The position numbers and the translations under genes are program-made. From Bacteroidales bacterium UBA1410 (GTDB taxonomy: Bacteria; Bacteroidota; Bacteroidia; Bacteroidales; Dysgonomonadaceae): a stretch of DNA of 64,000 nucleotides. The notes under the pieces are model-generated. The model searched no databases and was not told the origin of the DNA. It saw only the letters and a list, made by a program, of their open reading frames with translations. Positions within the stretch are counted from its first letter, which is position 1, and the number at the start of each line of letters is the position of its first letter. This document shows, piece by piece, positions 45,173-54,086 of this stretch. The stretch covers positions 1-64,000 of the forward strand of contig DBPW01000019.1 of NCBI GenBank assembly GCA_002305015.1, in the 5' to 3' direction.

Positions 45173-46453
45173 ATGAATGTTTTACTGTTGGGATCGGGTG
45201 GAAGAGAACATGCATTTGCATGGAAAATGAGGCAAAGTAAGGAACTGAATAAACTGTTTATAGCCCCGGGTAATGCCGGTACTGCGGCTATTGGAACAAA
45301 TATTCCTTTAGGTGTGACCGATTTTGGGAGTATAAAAAAATTTTCGCTTGAAAACGATATCGATATGCTTGTAGTGGGTCCCGAAGATCCGTTAGTGCAA
45401 GGGATTTACGATTATTTTCAAAAAGACGAGGATCTTTGTCATATTGCCGTTATCGGCCCTTCTAAACGCGGAGCACAATTGGAGGGAAGCAAAGATTTTG
45501 CGAAGGAATTTATGATGCGTCACAATATTCCCACAGCTCAACATACCACGGTTACTCTTGAAACTGTGGAAGAAGGCTATCGTTTTCTCGAATCGTTGCA
45601 AGCGCCTTACGTTTTGAAGGCCGACGGTTTGGCTGCAGGGAAAGGAGTGCTCATTCTCAAGGATTTGAATGAAGCTAAGCAAAAACTTTGGGAAATGCTG
45701 AACGGTATGTTCGGGGCATCGAGTCGTAAAGTGGTGATCGAGGAATTTTTGTCGGGAATCGAATGTTCTTTTTTTGTACTTACAGATGGTAAATCATACA
45801 AAATATTGCCTGAGGCAAAAGATTATAAACGTGTAGGAGAAGGGGATACCGGTTTAAATACGGGGGGGATGGGAGCCGTTTCGCCTGTTCCGTTTGTGGA
45901 TGAAGCGTTCAGGGATAAAGTAGAGAAACGAATCATTATTCCAACAATCGACGGATTAAGGGAAGAATCGATCGATTACAAAGGTTTTATTTTTTTCGGA
46001 TTAATTAATGTCGATGGCGATCCTTATGTTATTGAGTATAATGTTCGAATGGGTGATCCCGAAACCGAAGTGGTCTTACCGCGAATTAAATCGGATTTGC
46101 TGACACTTTTCTCCGGTGTGGCAACGGAAACATTGCACAAACAATCCCTTGAAATTGACAACCGTTTTGCGGTTACGGTGATGATTGTTTCGGGAGGATA
46201 TCCGGGTACTTATGAAAAAGGGAAACCGATTCAGGGGCTGGACGAAGTGAGCGACAGTATTCTTTTTCATGCCGGCACCACCCTTACAGAAAAAGGGGTA
46301 TGTACATCAGGCGGGCGAGTTATTGCTGTCACCTCATTTGGCAATACATTGCAGGAGGCATTGACCAAATCTTACGAAAATGTGAAAAAGATCTCTTTTG
46401 AAAATATGTATTTTCGCAGCGATATCGGGTTTGATCTTCTGCAGTTTGTATAG
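45173..46453 (+). CDS. purD: Phosphoribosylamine-glycine ligase
   Basis: PurD makes GAR in the second step of purine synthesis. The ATP-grasp protein shows MNVLLLGSGGREHAFAWKM at the N-terminus, VVGPEDPLVQGI, VLKADGLAAGKGVLIL, EEFLSGIECSFFVLTDG and the metal site YNVRMGDPETEVVLPRI. From the ATG at 45173 it has 426 residues, the usual size; the 15-residue upstream extension lacks conservation. It is followed 35 bp later by the DUF6427-type membrane gene, a pairing that is common in Bacteroidetes. Confidence 0.96.
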   Translation: MNVLLLGSGGREHAFAWKMRQSKELNKLFIAPGNAGTAAIGTNIPLGVTDFGSIKKFSLENDIDMLVVGPEDPLVQGIYDYFQKDEDLCHIAVIGPSKRGAQLEGSKDFAKEFMMRHNIPTAQHTTVTLETVEEGYRFLESLQAPYVLKADGLAAGKGVLILKDLNEAKQKLWEMLNGMFGASSRKVVIEEFLSGIECSFFVLTDGKSYKILPEAKDYKRVGEGDTGLNTGGMGAVSPVPFVDEAFRDKVEKRIIIPTIDGLREESIDYKGFIFFGLINVDGDPYVIEYNVRMGDPETEVVLPRIKSDLLTLFSGVATETLHKQSLEIDNRFAVTVMIVSGGYPGTYEKGKPIQGLDEVSDSILFHAGTTLTEKGVCTSGGRVIAVTSFGNTLQEALTKSYENVKKISFENMYFRSDIGFDLLQFV

Positions 46454-46488
46454 ATACGCTTTCTTTATAACGATTACCAAAAATACCA

Positions 46489-47508
46489 ATGGACAGAGCG
46501 GTAAGGAGTTTTAAACATAACGTCGTTGAGGGACGTTTTGTGGGGTTTGTTGTGGCAATCGTAGTTATTGCCCTGCGTGTATTGATGTTTTTGAATGGAG
46601 AACTCCGTCAAAACGAATTTTCCGATGCGGGTTATGTATGGAAATTTCTTGCTCCTTTCTTTTCCGATCAGCGAATATCTTTTGCAGCATCCACGTTGTC
46701 GGTTTTCATCATTGCGGGAATCGTTTCGCAACTCAATCGCCGTTTCAACCTCATAAGAACGCATACGAGTTTGCCGTTTATTGTTCCGCTTGTCCTTTTT
46801 AGCCTGCATCCTTATTTTCTGCAAATGATACCCGATTTTGTAGCTGTTTTTTTTATGTTGTGGGCTTTGTTTCCTCTATTAAATTCGTATCATCAATCCG
46901 AACCTCAGTTATTTGCTTTTCAGGCTGCGGTATTGATCGGTATAGCCGGTGTTTTTCAAATTTATGCTCTTCTTCTCTTGCCGTTGTGGTGGCGGGGCGA
47001 AATGATGATGAGGGGATTTAAGTTTAAATCGTTCGTGGCTTCACTGATAGGCGTAGGATTGGTTTATTGGCTGGTATTTGCGTTGCTTGTTTTTTTGGGA
47101 AGTGTCGATACGTTTGTTGTTCCTTTCGATTTTATTACCCGGCTATCCATAGTGCAATTTTCCCGATTCTCTGTTTCACAATGGATAATTACAGGAATGA
47201 TTTTCGTCCTTCTTCTGACCTTTATTATTCTGGTACATCGAAAATCTTCCCGCGACAAGGTGTTAACGCAAATTTTCTTGGGGTTTCTGAACTTCGTGAT
47301 CATTTGCACCCTTGTTTTACAAATGCTGTATGGGTCGAGTACTCTTTTTTGGCTTACTATTGCGCTCGCTTTGCTCTCTTTTCTCATTGCCTATTATTAT
47401 TCGTCGGTTGAAAGTAAATGGCAGGTTTATTCGTTTTACCTTATCTTCGGTGCATTTATTTTGATTTATTGTGTCCATTATTTTTCAATTATGCCGACTT
47501 TTTTATAA
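46489..47508 (+). CDS. Multi-spanning membrane protein (DUF6427-like)
   Basis: A 339-residue integral membrane protein of unknown function with about 8-10 hydrophobic segments (for instance FVGFVVAIVVIALRVLMFL, IVPLVLFSLHPYFLQMI, FVASLIGVGLVYWLVFALL). I associate it with DUF6427, a family found beside purine genes in Bacteroidetes; this is from memory. Its position 35 bp after purD and 61 bp before a DUF4251 gene suggests a transcript. No catalytic motif was seen, so a function is not proposed. Confidence 0.8.
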   Translation: MDRAVRSFKHNVVEGRFVGFVVAIVVIALRVLMFLNGELRQNEFSDAGYVWKFLAPFFSDQRISFAASTLSVFIIAGIVSQLNRRFNLIRTHTSLPFIVPLVLFSLHPYFLQMIPDFVAVFFMLWALFPLLNSYHQSEPQLFAFQAAVLIGIAGVFQIYALLLLPLWWRGEMMMRGFKFKSFVASLIGVGLVYWLVFALLVFLGSVDTFVVPFDFITRLSIVQFSRFSVSQWIITGMIFVLLLTFIILVHRKSSRDKVLTQIFLGFLNFVIICTLVLQMLYGSSTLFWLTIALALLSFLIAYYYSSVESKWQVYSFYLIFGAFILIYCVHYFSIMPTFL

Positions 47509-47569
47509 CAAAACAAGGAAGTTGAGCGTTTATAAGAGAGGGAGTTGAATAGAAAAAGGAGGCATTCTC

Positions 47570-48073
47570 ATGAAAAAACAATTTTTTTATGCCGCTTTTA
47601 TCTTTTTTTTCGGTTTGATTTTTCAGACGGGATGCGGAACTGCTCAATCTGCGGCCGAAAAGAAAGCTAAAGCTGCCGAAATCGGTCAAAAAATAAACGA
47701 TTTTGAATTCACGTTTAAAGCAACGTATGCGTATCCGACCGGATATCGCTCTATTTATCTGAGTCCGTATTATTATTTGAAAGTATCCAAAGATGCTGTT
47801 GTGGCTTATTTACCTTACTATGGACGTGCCTATACGGCACCTATGGATCCCACGGAAGGAGGTATTAAATTTACGAGTACCGATTTCGAATACGAAGTAA
47901 ACAAGGGAAAACGTGAGGGGAATTGGCAGGTACGCATAAAGACACACGATACGGATCGTGAAATCATTTTATATCTTGATATTTGGGGAAATGGGTCAGC
48001 CCGACTCGATGTAACTGATCCCAATCGGCAAGCCATCTCCTTCCAGGGAGACATCGAAATGAAAAAGGGATAA
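47570..48073 (+). CDS. DUF4251-family lipoprotein
   Basis: A 167-residue envelope protein of unknown function. The signal peptide ends in a lipobox (QTGC, Cys22), followed by an Ala/Lys-rich helix and a compact beta domain with the DUF4251 pattern: ATYAYPTGYRSIYLSPYYYLKVS, AVVAYLPYYGRAYTAPM, GGIKFTSTDFEYEV. Such proteins are widespread in Bacteroidetes. It is followed about 85 bp later by a terminator-like hairpin shared with the tRNA-Leu on the other strand. Confidence 0.88.
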   Translation: MKKQFFYAAFIFFFGLIFQTGCGTAQSAAEKKAKAAEIGQKINDFEFTFKATYAYPTGYRSIYLSPYYYLKVSKDAVVAYLPYYGRAYTAPMDPTEGGIKFTSTDFEYEVNKGKREGNWQVRIKTHDTDREIILYLDIWGNGSARLDVTDPNRQAISFQGDIEMKKG

Positions 48074-48157
48074 AAAAGATACTATATCAAAATAAGCCGC
48101 CGAGAGTTGAATAGTTAAAATCGTTTTCCGATTCCCGATTAAGGAGTACAAATACAA

Positions 48158-48189
48158 AGAGAGTGAAATCACAGCATGATGCACCCTCT
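48158..48189. terminator. Bidirectional terminator between DUF4251 gene and tRNA-Leu
   Basis: AGAGAGTG (48158-48165) pairs with CACCCTCT (48182-48189) with one mismatch, plus inner ATCA/TGAT pairing. A T run follows on the + strand (CTCTTTTTG). Minus-strand reading from the tRNA gives the same hairpin with a shorter T-rich tail. Confidence 0.55.
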
Positions 48190-48195
48190 TTTTGT

Positions 48196-48276
48196 GCGGC
48201 TGAAGGGACTCGAACCCCCACGCCTTTCGGCACCAGATCCTAAGTCTGGCGCGGCTACCAATTACGCCACAACCGC
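48196..48276 (-). tRNA. tRNA-Leu (anticodon TAG)
   Basis: The minus strand folds as a class II tRNA. The acceptor arms GCGGTTG and CAGCCGC pair with one G-T. The D loop contains AATTGGTAG. The anticodon arm is CCAGA-CTTAGGA-TCTGG with TAG at positions 34-36. A long variable arm (TGCCGAAAGGCG) and GGTTCGAGTCC T arm follow. The CCA end is not encoded. Confidence 0.95.
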
Positions 48277-48317
48277 AAATTGAAAGCAAAGATAATACAT
48301 TTTCCCTGCTGCTGCAA

Positions 48318-48920
48318 TTATTGTTGGTCGTTTTTTTTATCGATTCCTTTGCAGGCCTGTTTTGCTATTTTTTCGATTATCTGTGGATAATATTCGTATT
48401 CTAGTTTATGTATTCGTTGAGCCAATTCTTCGGGTGTGTCGGAAGGCAGAACCGGACATCGAGCCTGAAAAATGATGTCGCCTTCATCGTATCGCTCGTT
48501 CACATAATGGATAGAAATTCCCGACTCTTTTTCTCCCGCCTGAAGCACGGCCTTATGTACATGATCGCCATACATGCCTTTTCCGCCATATTTGGGCAAC
48601 AATGCCGGATGTATATTGATAATGCGTTGCGGATAAGCTTTCAGAATAGGGTCGGATATTTTCAGTAAAAAACCGGCTAATACAATGAAATCGATTTGAT
48701 ATTCACGTAATTTCTCAAGGATGGGATCCCCTTTTTCAAATTCGTCTTTGGAAAAAGTATACGATGGGACTCCCCAATTTTTTGCTCGTGTATGGGCATA
48801 AGCGTTTGCCTTGTTCGATATGATGAGGGCAACCCTTATTTCTTCATTATCTTTAAAATACCGAATGATATTCTCGGCATTCGAACCATTACCCGACGCA
48901 AAAACAGCTATCTTTATCAT
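48318..48920 (-). CDS. purN: Phosphoribosylglycinamide formyltransferase
   Basis: PurN formylates GAR with 10-formyl-THF in purine synthesis. The 200-residue protein from the ATG at 48920 has IKIAVFASGNGSNAENIIRYF at the N-terminus, with VLAGFLLKISDPIL and the catalytic NIHPALLPKYGGKGMYGDHVHKAV (Asn and His) further on, and GISIHYVNERYDEGDII with the conserved Asp. The ORF extension to 48953 (MHFLCTNLRIS) is not expected. Divergent from the acpP gene 154 bp away. Confidence 0.96.
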   Translation of the reverse strand: MIKIAVFASGNGSNAENIIRYFKDNEEIRVALIISNKANAYAHTRAKNWGVPSYTFSKDEFEKGDPILEKLREYQIDFIVLAGFLLKISDPILKAYPQRIINIHPALLPKYGGKGMYGDHVHKAVLQAGEKESGISIHYVNERYDEGDIIFQARCPVLPSDTPEELAQRIHKLEYEYYPQIIEKIAKQACKGIDKKNDQQ

Positions 48921-49074
48921 ACTAATGCGTAAATTTGTGCACAAAAAATGCAAAAATGTGCAGTTTTTGTGAATTTATTGCCTAAAATGTTATGCGATTC
49001 CGGAAAAAATACTTTACTTTGCATCGCAAATTTAGAAATAAAAATTTTTTATTTATTAATTAATATCGAAAATT

Positions 49075-49311
49075 ATGTCTGAAGTAGCACAAAGAGTAAA
49101 ATCGATTATCGTCGATAAATTGGGTGTTGAAGAATCTGAAGTAACAGAAACTGCTAGTTTTACCAATGATCTGGGAGCAGACTCTCTTGATACGGTTGAA
49201 TTGATCATGGAGTTTGAAAAAGAATTCAATATTTCCATTCCCGACGATCAAGCAGAAAAGATTTCTACTGTTGGCGATGCTATCGCTTACATAGAACAAC
49301 ACGCAAAATAA
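49075..49311 (+). CDS. acpP: Acyl carrier protein
   Basis: ACP carries growing acyl chains in fatty-acid synthesis on a 4'-phosphopantetheine arm. The 78-residue acidic protein has the attachment motif GADSLDTVELI with Ser37. The gene stands 18 bp before fabF, in the conserved acpP-fabF-rnc order. An AT-rich leader with a near-match to the -7 element (TTACTTTG, about 49014-49021) precedes it. Confidence 0.98.
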   Translation: MSEVAQRVKSIIVDKLGVEESEVTETASFTNDLGADSLDTVELIMEFEKEFNISIPDDQAEKISTVGDAIAYIEQHAK

Positions 49312-49329
49312 TTCGTTTTCAATTCATTT

Positions 49330-50592
49330 ATGGAAATTAAAAGAGTAGTAGTAACAGGTCTGGGAGCCGTTACGCCTCTTGGCAATGACGTTGTAACGAC
49401 GTGGGAAAATGCCATTGCAGGTAAGAGCGGTGCCGGACCTATTACTCAGTTTGATGCATCGTTATTCAAGACTCAATTTGCATGCGAAGTAAAAAACTTC
49501 GATCCTAGCGAACTCTTTGACCGAAAAGAAGCAAGGAAATATGATCGTTATGCACAATTGGCTATAAAAGCAGCCAAAGAAGCGGTAGAAAATTCGGGGT
49601 TGGAATTCGAAAAAGAGAACACCGATCGTATTGGCGTAATTTTTTCGGCAGGTATTGGTGGAATAAAAACATTTGAAGAAGAGGTGGGAGGCTATTATCT
49701 CGAAAAAGATAAAGGTCCTCGTTTCAATCCTTTTTTCATTCCGAAAATGATAGCAGATATAGCCGCAGGTCACATCTCTATGATTTACGGACTGAGAGGT
49801 CCCAACTATGCCACAGTTTCGGCTTGTGCTTCTTCTACCCATGCTATTGCCGATGCATGCAATCTTATTCGGTTAGGAAAAGCCACTGTCATTGTAAGTG
49901 GTGGTGCAGAAGCTACTATAAGTGCTTCAGCAGTAGGTGGATTCAATGCGATGCACGCCTTGTCCACGCGTAACGATTCACCGGAAACTGCTTCACGTCC
50001 GTTCAGTGCAAGTCGCGATGGATTTGTAATCGGTGAAGGTGCAGGGTGTGTCGTTCTCGAAGAGATGGAACATGCCATTGCTCGTGGAGCAACCATTTAT
50101 GCTGAAGTTGCAGGAGAAGGCATGTCGGCTGATGCGTATCACATTACTGCTTCTCATCCCGAAGGTCTGGGGGCCAAACTGGTTATGCGTAATGCTTTAG
50201 ACGATGCAGGAATGCGTCCTGAAGATATCGATTATATCAATGTGCATGGAACATCGACTCCTGTCGGTGATATTTCTGAGGTGAAAGCTATCCTGGATGT
50301 TTTTGGAGATTACAGCTATAAACTCAATATCAGTTCCACCAAATCGATGACGGGACATCTGCTTGGTGCTGCCGGTGCCGTTGAAGCAGTGCTTACGATA
50401 TTGGCAATGCAGCATTCTATCGTTCCGCCGACCATCAATCACGCCGAAGGAGATGATGATCCCGAAATTGACTATAATCTTAATTTTACGTTTAACAAAG
50501 CTCAAAAAAGAGAAATTAGAGCTGCGTTATCCAACACATTTGGTTTTGGAGGACACAACGCGTCTGTAATTTTTAAACGATTTAAAAAATAG
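49330..50592 (+). CDS. fabF: Beta-ketoacyl-ACP synthase II
   Basis: FabF condenses malonyl-ACP with acyl-ACP. The 420-residue thiolase-fold protein has the active-site Cys166 in ATVSACASSTHAIADAC, His in NVHGTSTPVGD and His in STKSMTGHLLGAAGA, the standard Cys-His-His triad. The C-terminus ends with NTFGFGGHNASVIFKRF. Located between acpP and rnc in one operon; the rnc gene begins 1 bp after its stop. Confidence 0.98.
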   Translation: MEIKRVVVTGLGAVTPLGNDVVTTWENAIAGKSGAGPITQFDASLFKTQFACEVKNFDPSELFDRKEARKYDRYAQLAIKAAKEAVENSGLEFEKENTDRIGVIFSAGIGGIKTFEEEVGGYYLEKDKGPRFNPFFIPKMIADIAAGHISMIYGLRGPNYATVSACASSTHAIADACNLIRLGKATVIVSGGAEATISASAVGGFNAMHALSTRNDSPETASRPFSASRDGFVIGEGAGCVVLEEMEHAIARGATIYAEVAGEGMSADAYHITASHPEGLGAKLVMRNALDDAGMRPEDIDYINVHGTSTPVGDISEVKAILDVFGDYSYKLNISSTKSMTGHLLGAAGAVEAVLTILAMQHSIVPPTINHAEGDDDPEIDYNLNFTFNKAQKREIRAALSNTFGFGGHNASVIFKRFKK

Positions 50593-50593
50593 C

Positions 50594-51439
50594 GTGTTCA
50601 GAAAATTAGGCCGACAGATACGGGCTATCCCTCATAGAGGGAAAGAGCCTTATCTGTCATTTTACAAAATTCTCGGATTTTATCCCGATCGTATCGATTT
50701 ATACAACGAAGCTGTTACCCATAGATCTTCACCTATACGTACAAGTAACGGAAAATGGGTAAACAATGAACGCCTTGAATTCTTGGGAGATGCCATTCTT
50801 GATGCGATTGTTGCCGATATTCTTTACAAGGAGTTTCGAAACAAAAAGGAAGGTTTTCTCACCAGCATGCGTTCTCGTATCGTTCAGCGTGATACGCTGA
50901 ATAAATTGGCAGTCGAGTTGGGATTGGATAAATTGATTGTGTCTTCAACACGAAATTTGGCCCATAATACCAATATTTACGGCGATGCACTCGAAGCGCT
51001 TATCGGAGCCATTTATCTGGATCAGGGCTACCGTGTAGCAAAGAAATTTGTATTCGAAACGCTCATCAAGCAACATTTAAGCATAGAGGAAGTCGTGAAA
51101 TTGGAGGTAGATTTCAAATCCCGATTGATCGAGTGGGGTCAGAAAAACAAAATTGATGTCAATTTCAATGTTATCGAATCTTCATACGATGAACAAAACA
51201 ATCCTGTTTTTGTATCGGGTGTTTCTGTTGGCAATATGGAGATAGGTACCGGTGTCGGATATTCCAAAAAAGAATCTCATCAGATGGCTGCAAAACAAGC
51301 CATTCAACGCATTCGCGAAGATAAGGCTCTTCAGCAAACCATACTCGATAATGCCAAAAAAACCTCTGTTGAAAAACCGGCTGAGCCGGAAGAAACGAAT
51401 TTTGATGAGTTGAGCGAAGAATTTTTATCCGAACCGTAA
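50594..51439 (+). CDS. rnc: Ribonuclease III
   Basis: RNase III cleaves double-stranded RNA in rRNA and mRNA maturation. The 281-residue protein has the signature NNERLEFLGDAILDAIVAD with the catalytic Glu/Asp, GDALEALIGAIYLDQGY, and a C-terminal dsRNA-binding domain (DFKSRLIEWGQKNK, GVGYSKKESHQMAAKQAIQ). An acidic tail is added at the end. It appears to start with GTG at 50594, one base after the fabF stop. An ATG further in would lose N-terminal residues. Confidence 0.96.
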   Translation: MFRKLGRQIRAIPHRGKEPYLSFYKILGFYPDRIDLYNEAVTHRSSPIRTSNGKWVNNERLEFLGDAILDAIVADILYKEFRNKKEGFLTSMRSRIVQRDTLNKLAVELGLDKLIVSSTRNLAHNTNIYGDALEALIGAIYLDQGYRVAKKFVFETLIKQHLSIEEVVKLEVDFKSRLIEWGQKNKIDVNFNVIESSYDEQNNPVFVSGVSVGNMEIGTGVGYSKKESHQMAAKQAIQRIREDKALQQTILDNAKKTSVEKPAEPEETNFDELSEEFLSEP

Positions 51440-51453
51440 GGATTCTGTTCGCA

Positions 51454-52473
51454 TTATCGAACGCCGAAAGATATACCCATTTTTTTACCTTGAACCACGA
51501 GTGGAGTATCGGGCGTTACCAACCGAAGTTTTCCTGCCACCTCTTTCAGTGGAACGTCTGTAATTTCGTTTCTGATTTTTGCAACCATACGTCCAAATTT
51601 CTTTTCGTGGATGAGCTGCACTGCATGTCCTCCATACAACGTTCCCAGATTGCGGTCGTAAGGAGACGGTGATCCTCCCCGTTGTATATATCCGAGTACC
51701 GTTTCCCGGGTTTCGAAACCGGTTTGTTTTTCAATTTCCCGAGCAAAATAAATGGCAGGACGTTCTTTACTCTTCGGAATTTTCATGCCTTCGGCAACAG
51801 CTACAATGGAATATGCTTTCCCGACTTCCATGCGTTTTTTTATTTTTTCGAGAATTACCCCCATATCATAGCCCAATTCGGGAAGCAAAATGATATCGGC
51901 ACCTCCTGCCATACCGGCGTAAAGGGTTATCCAACCGGCATGATGCCCCATCAGCTCGATAACCATGACACGGCGATGGGCACTTGCCGTGGAATGTAAT
52001 CGGTCGATAGCTTCCGTCGCAATGTTTACGGCCGAATCGAATCCAAAGGTAATGTCGGTACCATACACGTCGTTATCAATGGTTTTTGGTATCCCCACCA
52101 CGTTTAAACCCAATTGCGAAAGCATCCATGTGGTAAGTTGCGTACCGTTTCCTCCGATGCAAACCAGTCCATCCAGATTCAGCTCGTGATAGCATTTTTT
52201 TATTTGTTCCCGGTCTTTTTCGTCGGGAGAAGTAATCATTTTTCTGAAAACCTTTTCGCGCGTTGTCCCCAAAATGGTTCCTCCTAAATTAAGGATTCCC
52301 GACAGGGATGGATCGGTAAGTTCAATCACATCCTTGTAAAGCAAACCCGAGAAACCGTTGAGAATCCCAATGACCTCCATTCCATAATGATTGATGGCAG
52401 TTTTCCCGACCCCTCTGATTGTTGCGTTTATTCCCGGACAATCGCCCCCTGAACTAAGAATGCCTATTTTCAT
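51454..52473 (-). CDS. pfkA: 6-phosphofructokinase
   Basis: PfkA phosphorylates fructose-6-phosphate in glycolysis. The 339-residue protein contains GILSSGGDCPGINATIRG, GIPKTIDNDVYGTDITFGFDSA, the fructose-phosphate-binding MVIELMGHHAGWITLYAG and GGSPSPYDRNLG. The nucleotide loop reads GGNGTQ: the Gly after Asn fits ATP use (an Asp there would suggest pyrophosphate), while Asn replaces the Asp of E. coli GGDGS. Monocistronic; convergent with rnc, with only 14 bp between the stops. Confidence 0.95.
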   Translation of the reverse strand: MKIGILSSGGDCPGINATIRGVGKTAINHYGMEVIGILNGFSGLLYKDVIELTDPSLSGILNLGGTILGTTREKVFRKMITSPDEKDREQIKKCYHELNLDGLVCIGGNGTQLTTWMLSQLGLNVVGIPKTIDNDVYGTDITFGFDSAVNIATEAIDRLHSTASAHRRVMVIELMGHHAGWITLYAGMAGGADIILLPELGYDMGVILEKIKKRMEVGKAYSIVAVAEGMKIPKSKERPAIYFAREIEKQTGFETRETVLGYIQRGGSPSPYDRNLGTLYGGHAVQLIHEKKFGRMVAKIRNEITDVPLKEVAGKLRLVTPDTPLVVQGKKMGISFGVR

Positions 52474-52601
52474 GTGTGTGCTGTTATTTTTGGATTAATC
52501 TCGCACAAAGGAAATAAAAAAGATCAAATAACGATTCATAAAACCATTTTTCCTGATATCTTTTTCTATTTTCGAGTTGAAAACGGCGGATTATGCAGGG
52601 A

Positions 52602-53411
52602 TTATTTTTTGGTATCGGTTTCTTCGGGCAACAGCAGTTGTGCCTCTTTATTGAAAAAGACTTTATACGCCCTGTGCACAAAGATCAATACCGTGAATGC
52701 AACACTACCCAGAATACCCAGCATAATGGCAATTTGGTATTTGATGGCAATGAGAGGAGAAGTGCCCGAAAGGATTTGTCCGGTCATCATACCGGGAAGG
52801 AAAACAATGCCCATCCCCAACATCGAGTTGATGGTGGGCAGGATGGAAGCATCGAAAGCCTTGTTGACACTATCTTTCGATGCCATTTTGGGAGTGGCTC
52901 CCAGCATAAGCGCCCCTTCAATCCGATCGCGTTCCGTTCGCATGCTGTCGATCAGCCGGTTGATTCCCAAGGATATTCCTGTCATGGAATTACCGATGAG
53001 CATACCTGCTATGGGAATGAAGTAACGAGGATCGCTCCACGTATTGCCGCCAATCACAACCAGCAGAAAATACATCAAACTGATGGTTGTTCCTCCACAA
53101 AGCGAATAGGCTATTATTTTTTTCAACTCGCGGTTCAGCGGCACTTTCACCCTTGTAAAGGTGTTATTTATGGCGAATCCTTCCATCAACAGGAAGAGAA
53201 GAAGCAAGAACCCGAAGGAAGGATGATTAAAAAGATAAATGAGTACATAGCCGGCGATAATCAGTTGCAGTGTCATGCGGATGGAAGACACCACAATGAT
53301 TTTTTCGCGTTTTATTCCCATTATGCGCACGATGACAAGGAGCACAATCACATACGCATAGGCAGCGATAAGTTGCCAGAGTTCAATATCGACGATTCCG
53401 CTTTTATTCAT
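52602..53411 (-). CDS. FetB-type ABC permease (UPF0014 family)
   Basis: Permease of an ABC exporter related to E. coli FetAB (iron/oxidative stress). The 269-residue protein has about seven hydrophobic segments and the family motifs RMTLQLIIAGYVLIYLF near the start and IAGMLIGNSMTGISLGINRL, then EGALMLGATPKMAS. It overlaps the ATPase gene by 8 bp and is the last gene of the surE-lpxB-ATPase-permease run. The exported substrate is not established. Confidence 0.88.
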   Translation of the reverse strand: MNKSGIVDIELWQLIAAYAYVIVLLVIVRIMGIKREKIIVVSSIRMTLQLIIAGYVLIYLFNHPSFGFLLLLFLLMEGFAINNTFTRVKVPLNRELKKIIAYSLCGGTTISLMYFLLVVIGGNTWSDPRYFIPIAGMLIGNSMTGISLGINRLIDSMRTERDRIEGALMLGATPKMASKDSVNKAFDASILPTINSMLGMGIVFLPGMMTGQILSGTSPLIAIKYQIAIMLGILGSVAFTVLIFVHRAYKVFFNKEAQLLLPEETDTKK

Positions 53412-54078
53412 GTTGATTTTGCTTTATGGAAACGATTTCTCCATTTTCTATTTCGATTATTTCTTCGGCATATTTTTCTGCCATCGGGGTGGAATGGGTT
53501 ACAAAAATAATTGTTGACCCGTTTCTTTTCCCGAAATCCATTATCTTTTTCATCACTTCGTCTTCCGTTTCTTTGTCGAGTGCCGACGATGGTTCGTCGA
53601 GTAACCAAACGCGAGGTACCATCAGCATAAGCCGTGCAAGAGCCAGACGTTGTTTTTCTCCTCCCGACAATAGATGTGCCGGTTCGTCGAGTTTTTTGTC
53701 GAGACCCACCGCCTGCAACACACTCATGAGACGGCCATCGGGGGGAAGTTTCTTTTCCGAGAATTTAAGGCCGATCAGCAGATTTTCCCGAATATTTCCC
53801 TCGAAAATTACCGGCGTTTGGGGCATCATAACCACTTCGCGACGAAGGGCTACCGAATCGATGGTCTCCAACGGTGTGTCTCGATAATAAATCGTGCCGC
53901 TATCCGGTGAAATCAATTTGTTCAAAAGTTTCAGCAGGGTGGTTTTTCCGCTGCCACTTTTGCCGACCATGGCTGTGGTTTTCTTTTCTGCGATTGTCAG
54001 TTCCTTTATGTAAAGGATATCGTTGAATTTTACCTCCTTGAGCGTGAAAACTGGTTTTTCGTTATCCGGTGATTCCAT
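53404..54078 (-). CDS. FetA-type ABC transporter ATPase
   Basis: Cytoplasmic ATPase partner of the FetB-like permease. The 224-residue protein has Walker A (MVGKSGSGKTTLLKLLNKL), Q-loop region VVMMPQTPVIFEGNIRENLL, the ABC signature LLSGGEKQRLALARLML, Walker B (RVWLLDEPSSALD) and H-loop (IIFVTHSTPM). It lies 8 bp after lpxB and overlaps the permease by 8 bp. Confidence 0.94.
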   Translation of the reverse strand: MESPDNEKPVFTLKEVKFNDILYIKELTIAEKKTTAMVGKSGSGKTTLLKLLNKLISPDSGTIYYRDTPLETIDSVALRREVVMMPQTPVIFEGNIRENLLIGLKFSEKKLPPDGRLMSVLQAVGLDKKLDEPAHLLSGGEKQRLALARLMLMVPRVWLLDEPSSALDKETEDEVMKKIMDFGKRNGSTIIFVTHSTPMAEKYAEEIIEIENGEIVSIKQNQHE

Positions 54079-54086
54079 ATGCTTTT

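Noticed and set aside
52593..53510. 305-codon plus-strand frame
   Set aside because: It overlaps the FetB-like permease gene, which has clear membrane segments and family motifs. The plus-strand translation is His/Asn/Gln-rich and looks like antisense of hydrophobic coding sequence.
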